Origin: Otatea glauca
Lineage: Eukaryota; Streptophyta; Magnoliopsida; Poales; Poaceae
Direction: 5' to 3'
Assembly: GCA_036346275.1 (NCBI GenBank)
Contig: CM070719.1
Location: forward strand, 12,193,185 to 12,257,184
DNA length: 64,000 bases
The notes under the pieces were generated by a model, which searched no databases, was not told the DNA's origin, and was given only the letters and a program-made list of their open reading frames with translations. The position numbers and the translations under genes were made by a program. This document shows positions 44,626 through 55,489 of the stretch, in pieces; the stretch's first letter is position 1, and each line of letters starts with the position of its first letter.

Positions 44626-47600
44626 TATAACATCCCAAAAATTATAAATAATAAAAATAAAAATTAGAAAATTAGAAAATAAAATTTAATAGGATTTTTA
44701 ATTAGAATATCAAGAATGAATTAAAATGTTAATATTCTATTTCAATATCTTGAAATCCAACCATGACAAAAGTATGAGTTGCAAAATAAAACTCCAAATC
44801 AAACAAAATATCAAATTAAGTTGGAAATAAAATTTACATTGAAATTCCAACTAATCTAAAGTTTTATTGAATTTTGGTTCTTAAGAGAATCTTTAATTGT
44901 ACTAATTTCATTTTCTCTACAATACAAAACTTAAATTACAACAAGCAAATAAGGTTCAACATTAAAATATATTTATTGATGATTTTTATGGATTTTCTGA
45001 TTTTCTTCTAATTTTAATGAATTTCCTTGATTTTTGTTCCAAAGGAAAAGTCTTTTCATATAATCATGATAATAGATAAAGAAAAGAGTAAAAAGTTTAT
45101 AATAAAAAATAAAGAAATTATTTAAACATAGAAAATTATTCAGAAATTAATTTTGGAATTTAAAGGCCAGATCAAGATATTTTAGGATGTTACATGTCAC
45201 ATCAAAGCAATTAAGAGTGCAATTAATGAATGCTTGACTAGCAACAGTGAATTTGTCAGATTTAAATAAAAATAATTATGCATTAATTTGACCTAAATTG
45301 TTTTATATTATATTCATTCTAGATCAGTCTATGAACAGTAAAAATATGAGGAAATAATAATTATATTTGTTAATTTGACAAATTCGAAAACTAAAAGGCT
45401 AAAAATCTGGAAATGGCAATGTCAGAATTTTAATAAATAAAATATAAACAATTTGAATCTAAACATTTTATAGAAGACTATGATGGCCATAAAGAACCTC
45501 CACAAAAATTTTCACAGATATTTCATAAGTTAGGAAGCCCAAGATAAATTAAATACAGAAAACTGAAATCTGTGCACAGTGCACTTTTCAAATTTTTATA
45601 AATTCTAAAAGAAAGAAATAAGTATGAACATTTGTCAGAACCTTCAACCCTATCTGTAGTACACGTCATAAATTCCTCATTAATTTACCATCGTGATTGC
45701 TATTCGGTTCACTGAATGCAATCCAGATCTGCTGGCGATAAGGAGGAGATGAGGTTTGTTTTGTGTCACTTCAATGAACAATTCCCGGGCCCACCCGTCC
45801 ATCTAGCTTCTCCACAGCCTTGCTGGGCTATAAAAGCCAGTGAGCATGCCTCTCCCAGCCATTTTTCCATTCACAGCCACATATCTCATTTAAGCTGGCC
45901 TGGAGTATCCTCAAGCACTACCGAATAGAAACCTCAAGTTTATTTCTTAGTTCCCCTGTTGAATGGTTGCCACCGGCTATGCATGCCCGAGCTCCCTCCA
46001 TGGCGTCATCTCTTGCTCTGTGAGCTTCCTCTCTGTGTTCTTCTTTCCTGTATTCATTCATTTTTTCTAAACAATCAACCATTACTTAAGTAGTAAGAAA
46101 AGATTTGTAAAACAACAAAATAATAAAAATCGCTCTAAAAATTCTTGGAGCTATCCAGAACACAGAATATAATTTTAAAGTCATAAAAAATATTAAATGA
46201 TGAAAAGAAAGGTAATTTAATGAAGCAACACTGTTAATAGTAAAAATGTCCGAAAACAAATGTTCATGATTTCGATGTGAAAATATTTATATTATCTTCT
46301 CCTTGTATAGAGTCATCTGTAGTAAAAATATTAGGAGATAATATTTTGGTTTGATATTTATAAAAATTCAAAAACAGAATTGCTGAAAATATAAGAATCA
46401 GATTGTCAGACTTTTTATAAATAAAATATAAACGATATTAAATCCAAATTTTTACTGAATACTTATGTGTCGAAGAGAAACTCCTATAAAAAGTTTCAAA
46501 AAGTTTTGATAAGATATAAACTTCAATAAAATTCAAAAATAGAGAACACAATTATGTGCACAGTAGATTGTCATAATTTCTATAAATTCTACATAAGTCC
46601 AATAGGTCTGAAATTTTTATGGTAGGTTATAAACTAGCTCTAGTATATTCAGTAAATTTTGAATTAATTCTGCAACAAGAGAGTTAACTGATTCAGTGAA
46701 CCAAACCAGGCTGTGTTCGCTGAAATTGCTTGAGGTGACCTCGCCTTTCGCTGACCTGTGGACCCCATTTCCCTGTTCGGCCCACATGCCAGCCGAAGGC
46801 CTCAGCCTTCGTCTTCCTTGGCGCGCCGAAGCCCCGGAGTGAAGAGCAGAGCTCGCTCCGTCCTTTGTAACCGCCAATCACTGTGATTCGCGCCGCCCGA
46901 GACCACGTCATCGTCCTCTGTTTGCCACGCCGCCATTCCCTCTGTATTTCCCGCTGCGACGCTCATGCCTTCTCCTGTTCTAGCGCCGCAATTCTTTCGC
47001 CGAGTTCACACCACGTAATCGGCTTCTCTACAGCAAATCGTCGGCTATAAAAGCTGCTTTGTGATCGCCGTAGAGTTCCCCTCATTTCCCCTCTCATATC
47101 GTCTACTTCCATACACTGAACCATCACCAATTTCATCAATTCCTCTCTGTGACCGAAGAACTCTAGAATCGGGTCGAACCCAATTCAAGCCAGTACACTG
47201 AACCTCCTCCCAATTCGTTTACACATTAGCTTCAGCATCTCATAAGGATCAGAACCCCTCAATTTGGTTTAGGTTTCATCCACCATAGCTCCGCCGCCGC
47301 TTTGACCCTTCTTCCCCAAGCATGGCGCACTGTGGCAGGCCAACCCGATCAGTTCCTGCAGCCGTTAGCAGGTAAAATGGAATATTTTGGACCTCCTGAC
47401 TCTTAAACTAGAACCGATCACACTTAGGTAGCCTTCTAACGTCGGCGCGGCTCGTCGTCATTGCCGCCGCCGCCTCCTCTCAGTGCCAGTTCGTCTCAGT
47501 TCACCTCCGGCCGAATTGGTACCTTCCCCGGGTTCGTCATTAATTCCGTCGTCGATGACACAGGCTTCGACCGCGACTTCGTCGTAAACAACGATGAAGC

Positions 47601-49082
47601 AAGGCAAGCACCCCCCTTTGATCATATTGATCCCAGTATTTAATTTTCATTGTGTTTATCAAAATGTTTCATGCATGCGTTTATTTTCAGTAAATATGCT
47701 ATTTTGTGGTATTGGTAGATATACCTGTTGTCTCATGAAACTTCCTTGATAAGTATGGACATGTGAACCTTGATAACCATATAAATGGGTTAGACGATAC
47801 ATAATGTCAACTTGGGTATATGCGATTATTAACCATGCTTAGCCATGCTTTAGAACCAACGTTGAATATGATCAGATCAAAATTGATTCTTGAGAATTGA
47901 AAATGGTTGGTTATGACATGATGTCAATTGTTGGTATTTTGACTAAAAACCCCAAAATAAAACTATGGTTTAGATGCGGGAGATAGTATGAGCAATCCTT
48001 TCTAGGTTTGCTTATGAGGGGCTTCCACACTTCGTTGTGGGTAAATACATATCGGTATAACGGTGTACGCCTTGGTATGGGAAGAAACCTTTACCGCGGG
48101 GATTTACTGCTTCTATCGCAGGGAATTACTGCTTGTGTTACCACTTTATATGACAGGGATACACTGTCATGTTTCTTCTCCATAACAAGGATTTAACGTC
48201 ATCGGGCTGGTGCAAAGCTAGGACTAGGTTATGTTATGATCTCTCTGCGGCACACCAAAGGAAGTGTGTCAATTGCGCTGGACAAAGAGATGATCATTTC
48301 TTGTGGGTAAAGTTGTACGCCTCTGCAGAGTGTAAATCTAATTAATTAGCCGCGCCTATGATCAAACGCACTTGGTAACGTCATCACATAGCTAAATGTT
48401 TTACTATTTTCAAAATGGAATGGTTTCCATCTAATGTGCCTTGTTTTGGCAAAGATTATGGTTATGCCACGTGTTGGCAAGGAAATGATATGGCAGGATT
48501 GGATTATTGGATCATTGAATTATTCAATGCTTGCGAAGGGCTGTGAGTATTACTTATGCTTTACTTATTTCTTATCAGTCAAACTTGCTTTATTAAATTC
48601 CGTTTGCAAATGACAACTTGAGTTACATATTCCATTTCGCTTTATGCAAATTAACCGTAGAAGCCTTTCCTTTGAAATAGCCTGCATATATTATAGGATT
48701 TGCTAAAGTCTTGTGGAGTACGTAAAGTACTTATCCTTGCTTATATGTTGTTTTAGGTGGAAAAAGATAGTGAAGCTTCGAAAGATCTCTTTTCGTCGCA
48801 GGATGCAGGATTTTCAATAAAGCGACCTTTCTAGGGATTATGCCTTGTTAGTTGCCTGAGGGATTGGATGGGCACACTACAAGACTTTGCTTCTTCTATG
48901 CAATAAATATATATACTCTGAGTTGTAAGAATATATTGTACAAATAGCTTCCGCTTTAATATAGTGATGTATGCTTGTGATTCCGATTGTTGAAAATGTG
49001 CGTACTAGCCACTGATCATGGGACTAGTATCAGATAAGATTAGATTTTCCATTTTGCATTTATGCGAAAATGGGGTCATCTA
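44626..49082 (+). mobile_element. LTR insertion 1 in CACTA-2 tnp2 (4.46 kb), probable solo LTR
   Basis: The insertion begins TATAACATCCCAAAAATT and ends GGGGTCATCTA, matching TGTAACATCCC... and ...CCCGACA of insertion 3 with decayed ends. ATTTC flanks it exactly (44621-44625 and 49083-49087). Two TATA-like boxes, GCTATAAAAGCC (45826) and GCTATAAAAGCT (47042), are about 1.2 kb apart, each preceded by similar A/T-rich text, so a diverged internal duplication explains the extra length over insertion 3. No gag or pol is present. Long LTRs of this kind occur in Tekay/Del chromoviruses; the family is inferred. Confidence 0.8.
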
Positions 49083-49286
49083 ATTTCACGATCTTGCACC
49101 TTGATCGGTTGAGGTGTCCTCAGATATGGACATGCACAAGGATAAGCTACGAGAGGAAAATCGTAGACGATCAGAGGTTTGGGTAACAAAAGAGCATAAC
49201 CGTTTGTTCAATCATTGTTTCAAAAAGCATATGACTGGGAAAGAAACGAGTGTTATTGAAGGACCATGTGGAGGTCCATCCATGTT

Positions 49287-50900
49287 TGTGATGAGTATTT
49301 GACTTTATTTGAGCAAGGTGTGCTCAAGTTTGAGTTTGATTTGGATTGATTTTCAAAATGAAGCAATTTGAGTTGTCTCTGCCAGGAGTGGCAGTACCGG
49401 TCGTATGGACGCGGTAGTGATGAGTTGGATGGTTTAGTGCACATCATTGTGGGCATTGCTATGTGATGTGTTTCCTTGTTTTTGATGGTTGCAGGACGAC
49501 GGTGCTAGGTCATGGTGAGACGAAGGATAACCGGGACTAGGCGAGGAGCGTCGGAGGTCCAGACGGTTGGGAGATCGCCGGAAGATGATCGGAGATGGAG
49601 TCCGGGCAAGTCAAGAAGACAAGGAAAGGAGATGATGCTAGCTAGATGCCGCGTGGATCAATGAGGGCCGTCGGATTGAGGTCTAGTTGATAGGTTAGCG
49701 GGTCTAGGTAGTATGCTTTGAAAACCGTGCAAGAAAACCCGGTATGTGTGTGGGTTTTGGGTTAGCCCTTGCATGGCTATGTGTGTGGGTTAATCCTAGC
49801 CCTTAGATGAGTGCTCTAGGGTTGAGGGACTCATCCAAGGGTGGTAGGTGGCCCAAGAGTAGTATAAATAGGGGTGGAGGGGTAGCCTCTTTCTCTTGAA
49901 GGTTTTGAGGTTTGTGAATGCTCCTTTGAGCTTTGCCCACATGAAAGTAAGGCTTTATAACCTCTCCTTCCAGAAATGAAAGTTTTATCCATCCACCTCT
50001 GAATTTATTTTGCGCATTTACATTATGTCTTTACTTTACGCAATTTAAATTCAGCATTTACTTTCCCGCAATTACATTCTCGCAATTTACTTTCATGTAA
50101 TTTGGATTTGCCTCCCCTCCTTCTAAATGCTGCTGATCTTGGATGTTTTGAGTGTGTTCATATGGTTTTACATCTCTTTTGCACTCTTGGATTGAGTGGA
50201 GAACATCTTTTCTTTCAAGTTCCAACTTTGTTCAGAACTTGTTCTTCGCGCAGCAATCAGTTTTTGATTTCTATAAAAATCTAGAAAACTCTTTTTCAAG
50301 TGATTCTTATTGGAGGAAGTGCGGGACTCTGATATACACTTGCGTAAAAATTTTGGAGTTCATTTGTTGCACCGTTTGGGCGCCATGAGGTGAAAACCGA
50401 GCCCCAAAATTTCTGCTTGAAGTTCTTGACCAGACTGTGTTCTTAGATTTTTCCTGTTTTTTCTGTAAGGCTTTTTGAAGAGAAATTTGGTGGAGTTCTT
50501 CACGACTCTGATGCTCATAGGGAGAAAAAGTCTCAAAATTTTTTGAGCTGCAGAAACCCACTAACCTCCTGTGCAAATTGAGGACAAGTTCTGGAAATTC
50601 TGCTTTTGCTTTTCTGAAAGTGACTTTTGTGATTTGAATTGATGTCCTTTCTAAAAGCAAGAGTTTGAATTGATTCCTCTTTATCTTGGACACTAGACAA
50701 CCAGTATTGTGACTCAGAAATCCCCACATATTTTGTGGTACTTATCCATGCAAACTTGGGGTACACATAGTTGTCTAGTTTTTCAGGTTTTTCACGATTT
50801 CCTTTGAGCGATCTTGTCGAGGTTTTTGTTGGAGTATTTTGGGGGAAATTTTATTTGCGACCATTCACCCCCCTCTGTTCGCCATCTCAGTCCTTCAGTT
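49287..50900 (+). mobile_element. LTR insertion 2 in CACTA-2 tnp2 (1.6 kb), probable solo LTR
   Basis: The insertion interrupts tnp2 between the codons for GGPSM and LRWLAKG. ATGTT is present on both sides (49282-49286 and 50901-50905), and removing one copy with the insert rejoins the frame. The left end is TGTGATGAG; the right end reads CCTTCA followed by GTT, so the CA limit may be 50897. A TATA-like box, GTATAAATAGGGG, is at 49862. 'ccattcacccccctctgttcgcc' near the right end is text common in grass Copia LTR ends. No coding is seen; the open frames on the minus strand are chance. Confidence 0.7.
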
Positions 50901-51482
50901 ATGTTGAGGTGGTTGGCAAAAGGGCCATCAAGTACAATCTTGACATGGCAAGGATACGACATAAATGGATATACCTTTTACACGAGATCTCAGGATAGCA
51001 AAAGCACTTACCAAAATAGTGGTGTCCGCATAGATGCCTATGACAACACAGGCAGTAAGAAGAGTAGCTTCTATGGGTTCATAGAAGAGATTTGGGAGCT
51101 CGACTATTGTATTTTTAAGATCCCGATGTTTCGGTGTCGTTGGGTACAACTCCCAAAGGGTGTCAAGGTGGACAAGTATGGCTTCACTACTTTGGACATC
51201 GAACATGTCAGATACAGAGACGAACCATTCGTACTTGCGAAGCAAGTAGCACAAGTCTTCTATGTAATCGACCCAGCAGATAACAAGCGTTATGTAGTTC
51301 TTCAGGGAAAAAGAAGGATCGTCGGAGTTGAGAATGTCGTGGATGAGGATGAGTACAACCAGTTAGATGAGTTGCCTCCTTTCATAGATGGCAACATCAG
51401 GCTCGAGGAAGAAACCACTCAGGAAGCTACCTATCATCGCGACGATCATGAAGAAGGGCAAATTGTGAAAGAAAATAATTAG

Positions 51483-51898
51483 CTATATACGAGTAATGGC
51501 AATGTGATGTAAACAATATGCATTTGTATGGAGTAATGGAAATGTGGTGTTATGCATTTGGGTGGAGTAATGGAAATGTGGGTATATATTAGGATTATAT
51601 AGGGTATATTACTATATTAGAATTATATATGGTCATTACTATATTAGGATTATATAGGGTATATAATATTTAGTAGGACTATATAGGTTATATAATAATT
51701 AGTAGGACTATATAGGGTATATAATAATTAGTAGGACTATATAGGGTATATAATATTTAGTATGATTATATAGGGTATATAATAATTAGTAGGATTATAT
51801 AGGGTATATAATATTTAGTAGGATTATATAGGGTATATAATATTTAGTAGGATTATATAAGGTCATTAATATATTAGGATTATATAGGGTCATTAATA
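51483..51898. repeat. A/T-rich short tandem repeats after tnp2 in CACTA-2
   Basis: Units like 'tagtaggattatatagggtata' of about 30-40 bp recur from 51590 to 51890. There is no gene. Confidence 0.85.
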
Positions 51899-52146
51899 TA
51901 TCAATGGCGGTTCTTCACAAGAACCGCCACTGATACAATTATCAGTGGCGGTTCTTCACAAGAACCGCCACTGATACACTTATCTGTGGCGGTTCGTATA
52001 AAGAACCGCCACAGATAATATATGTATTAGTGGCGGTTTTTTATACGAACCGCCACAGATAAGTGTATCAGTGGCGATTCTTGTGAAGAACCGCCACTGA
52101 TAATGGTATCAGTGGCGTTTCTTGTGAAGAACCGCCATTGATAATA
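51899..52146. repeat. Internal hairpin array of CACTA-2, organised as one large palindrome
   Basis: There are six hairpin units, each TATCAGTGGCGGTTC or TATCTGTGGCGGTTC facing its inverse. The first three have loops 'ttcacaa', 'ttcacaa', 'gtataaa'; the last three have the inverse loops in inverse order 'ttatac', 'ttgtgaa', 'ttgtgaa'. Unit 6 is the reverse complement of unit 1, including the variant CAATGG/CCATTG. The whole is therefore one inverted repeat with arms of about 120 bp. It ends seven bases before a TATA-like box. CACTA-1 has a homologous arrangement at 10064-13462. Confidence 0.92.
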
Positions 52147-52152
52147 TGCCCC

Positions 52153-52163
52153 ATATATAAAAG
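52153..52163 (+). promoter_or_regulatory. TATA-like box of the second CACTA-2 gene
   Basis: ATATATAAAAG lies seven bases after the internal palindrome array and just before the GC-rich leader. The pairing of hairpin array with TATA box repeats the arrangement at the 5' end of the element (41091). Confidence 0.6.
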
Positions 52164-52179
52164 TCGATACATTCTCTCT

Positions 52180-52590
52180 TCTCACCGAGTGCCCTAAACT
52201 CTAAACTCCCGCCGCTTCCGACGCGCCCTAAACTCCTAAACTCCCGCTGCACCCGACGTCCCCACGGTCGCCGCCCCCGACGCCGCTCGATGCCGCCGCC
52301 ACGGTCACCACCCCGACGACGCCACGCCGACGCCGCCACAGTTGCCGCTTCGACGACGCCGCGTCCGACGCCACCGACGCCGCCCGCGCTCGACGCCGCC
52401 GCGCCGACGCCGCCCGACGCCGCCGCAAGGCGCGCCGACGCCGCCGCCATTGATGCCGCCGACATCGCCCCGACGAGGCCACCCCGATGACTCGCCCGAC
52501 GCCACCCCGACACCGCCCCAACGTCGCTGCGCCGCGCGCCGCCCGCGCGCCGATGCCACCCCAATTACTCAGCTCATAATGTTTGGTTAG
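52180..52590 (+). other. GC-rich leader block of the second CACTA-2 gene
   Basis: The block is made of degenerate 'gacgccgcc' units. Frames are open on both strands because of composition. It occupies the same place as 13470-13980 in CACTA-1 and is probably a 5' exon or leader. Confidence 0.5.
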
Positions 52591-54560
52591 AGTTCCACTC
52601 TAGTCAATTAGAAGTTTATGTCTAGATCTTTTTTGTTTTGTTTTTTGCTCTTCGAGAAGACACTAGATGCTGCAGTTTCTATTGGCTAGGTAGTGCATTG
52701 CTTAAGAAAACATATGGTTTATATTTCCCTTTTAGAGGGATTTCCTGACTTACTAGTGATTACAAGATATGTAAACATGGTATTGCTTTATTGAAACCAA
52801 AAGTATAGGAAGAAAAAAATTTATTAGGGAAGATGACCTCACCACTTCGGTTAAAATAACTGATACTCTACTTGAAATGTTACATGTTGCTGTGAAATGA
52901 GCTTTTCATGTTGACAATGGGAAGTGAAGTCATTAACAGATTGGACAGAAGAGAGGCTTATCAATCATTTCATGTTGACAATGGGAAGTGAAGTCACGCA
53001 TAGCTGCAATGTTCATAAAGATTTCATAGCAATTATTTCAAACCTATAGTATTATAGAATTCCTCTTATGAAATCGAAGGATTGTAACAGTGACTTAGGA
53101 AATTCTAGTTTTTGGAATGTAGTATTTATGGAGTTTTACAATGTTAATATGTATCAAATTTGCTGTTCAGCCTTCTTAAAGAACGAGTCTAGGTCTTCAA
53201 CTTTTGAGAAAGGAAATTAGCCATAGGAGATCAGTTAGCTATCTTTTAATTTGTTTCTATGGAGCGAATGGGAAATAGTTTTATTGGATGACATGCTCCA
53301 GCATAGCTTTCTGTTTGGACAAATTAACAGAACATAATATCCAGACATAACTTAAAATTTGGCTGCTAATTTCCCCCCTCAAATAGCTGAAGGGTTAAAT
53401 TGGATTTGATGCTAAAATTTAGGGGCCATTCTATCAGATGGCTAGGCAATTTTAGGTGTTCATTTAGTGTCTTTTTATTTTACACAATCTGTTAGATAAC
53501 TATCAACTTTGGAATCAATAAGTGCACAAACACGATGAACATAAGCATGATTAACTTAATTGGATTGTGACACAACTGGACTTGTGAGCTTTGTGATACG
53601 CTTCTTATTTTATTTTGCTGAAAGCACAACTGTGGTTTAGACTTTGGATATCATCTCTGCACCATATATTTGTCACTTTATCACTCTCATCGCTAAGTGA
53701 TCTGTCTTCATGGAGCCAAATCTACACTAGCCTGAACTACTTTCTCCATGATGTGAATGTTTGGAATGGTCATCAAGTTCAGTTCTTACACAATAAATCG
53801 GGTGTTATTTGGAACACTAAAAAATTTTGACTGTTTGAATGGACAATGCTGCTCATACTGTCAAGTAAGCACATGGAAATTAGAGAATTTCTTGCAATAT
53901 TCATTTTTCCTAGGAGGTTTATCAAGTTTCTCTAAAGTGTCTAGAGTTACAGAACAGAGAAAATGGCATTTTGGGCCTTCCACTTTACGCCTTTGGTTTA
54001 CTTTGGTCCCTCTATTCTAAAACAACCCACTTTTATGTCACCCACTTACTCTTTTGTGGCCACTCTATGAGATTGGAGGACTGGTGACAAGAAATACGTT
54101 CTAGTTGTACATAGAACAACAGTCATAGTGGTGATGTGTCTTAGGGCATGTTACAAGGGTAGAATATGACTGCTGTCCATACTCCATGTCATCTGGAGAT
54201 AAGGCTAACGACAACTTTTACAATGGGTTGTCTCTTATCTCTATAGGATTCTGCAATCTTTTTAATTCTTGAATGAAAAAACATGTTTGTTGGAGACATC
54301 AACTCATACAATGGTGTTATGTGATGTCTTTATGTTGTCAAACAAACCTAGATGAGATGATAATAGCTTTATCTAATGCTGCACATTTCCTAATTAACAA
54401 ATTTTTAATCAAAGTTTTAATTAAAGCAATAGGTAACACATTGTCTCGATTACTCTCATTTCTAGTTTTCAGAGTTAAACTTCCGTACTTAACCCAAATG
54501 ACCGCCTAATTCTAATGGTTCCATACTTTACCTCTTTTAGTTCGCACATCCAAGCCTGAT
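52591..54560. other. Probable large intron of the second CACTA-2 gene
   Basis: No coding is recognised. 'ttcatgttgacaatgggaag' followed by 'tgaagtca' occurs twice (52907 and 52970, 63 bp apart). The position matches the intron of CACTA-1 that holds the VPS13-like fragment, but I see no such fragment here. Confidence 0.55.
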
Positions 54561-55489
54561 ATGGAGGAGCATTCCATCCCGAGCCCGAGCCCTAGCCCTA
54601 GCAGGTTCCTCAACCTCCACCCAACCACCGTTGAAGACATCACCGCTGTTGTTGAAGACTCCACCGCTGTTGTCGCCGATGCTGACATACCCGTGGCAAG
54701 ACCTCGTGGCCAAGGAAGAAATAAGAAGCCCGAAGGCCGGTATACCATCTCGGAGGTCTCAGATGCTGGGGCCCCAATTGCACCGCCAAAGTTCGTAGCA
54801 AAGTACAGAACAACCTGCGGGTATTTTGCAAGGGAGAGAGTGCCAATCACCTTTTTGGATTGGCACAAAGTGCCCGATACCATCAAAACGGATCTATGGA
54901 CGGAGCTCAAACAAACCTACGAATTCCCCGAAGAAGATGAACACCGCGTGAGTCGGGATGCGTTGATGACCATGGATGCGGCATGGAGGAACTTCAAGGT
55001 CAAGCTGAATACTACTTATGTGAAGAAAAACCGATCGGCCATCGGGGACTACCCAAACTTAGAACCATATTGGGATAAATTTGTGTCGATGAAGCAAAGT
55101 GAAGCAACAAAGAAGTCCAGCGAGGACCACATAAACATCGGAAGGAGGAACATCCATCCACACAGACTTGGTACGGGTGGGTGCATTTGGTAAAATCCTC
55201 AATGGGAGAGGCAGGAAGCAGAATCACTACAATCGACTGGTACAAGTCAATTGGCCGAACTACCAGACCGAGTCAAGCACTATGTGCTAGCGAGGGCAAG
55301 TGTCACGTATGGTGGGGGCTTATCCTTCAGAAATAGCGATGATGAAGCAATCTCGCAAAGGGTCCAGGAGCTGTACGTCGAGTATTCCCAAGGAACATTC
55401 CACCCAAATAGGGAGAACGACGAACTAACATGTGCCCTGGGAAACAAGGAGCATCCTGGACGGACACGAGGTTTCGGGGTTAAGGTTCC
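54561..55489 (+). pseudogene. Second CACTA-2 gene, Transposase_24-like part
   Basis: The frame starts MEEHSIPSPSPSPSRF at 54561. It passes a valine/threonine-rich stretch and reaches the conserved block GAPIAPPKFVAKYRTTCG, ERVPITFLDWHKVP (54838-54880). It continues with MDAAWRNFKVKLNTTYVKK, where annotated Transposase_24 proteins have a similar R-x-FK-x-KL core, and YPNLEPYWDKFVSMKQSE. A frameshift occurs at about 55180-55195. The second stretch (55195-55489) has LPDRVKHYVLARASVTYGGG and NKEHPGRTRGFGVKVP. The LTR insertion 3 follows inside the VP(W)K motif; the W codon beyond it is TAG. The protein may be a DNA-binding accessory factor; its function in grass CACTA elements is not settled. Confidence 0.8.

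Larger units (their letters stand above)
42126..51482 (+). pseudogene. tnp2-type CACTA transposase, split by two LTR insertions
   Basis: The start is MNRRWMYNANRYSRDYIDG at 42126. The Transpos_assoc zinc-binding block covers 42228-42345 (HCPCIDCKN ... HLHLIRRGF). The Transposase_21 core includes LSTDGMNPFG (about 43123), FCTINDFPALGNLSG (about 43396) and IDVMHVEKNVCDSLIGLLLN (43786-43845). The DUF4218-like part is 43990-44625, then 49088-49281. DUF4216 is 50901-51482 (GYDINGYTFYTRSQD, GFIEEIWELDYCIFKIP, DEPFVLAKQV), ending KENN. The frame is broken at 42684, 42985, 43320 and 43777. Both insertions sit at 5-bp duplications (ATTTC, ATGTT), and the frame rejoins across each when one duplication copy is left. 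The intact ancestor would be the element's own transposase. Confidence 0.92.

Noticed and set aside
50307..50766. Minus-strand frames of 140 and 77 codons
   Set aside because: They are inside LTR insertion 2 and run against its promoter. No domain.
51899..52146. Regular palindromic repeats resembling a CRISPR array
   Set aside because: The repeats are adjoining hairpins without unique spacers, lie inside a plant CACTA transposon and match its terminal motifs.
52109..52590. Open frames on both strands in the GC-rich block, including a 151-codon minus frame
   Set aside because: They are alanine/arginine repeats from 'gccgcc' units, and one frame runs into the hairpin array. Most likely leader DNA.
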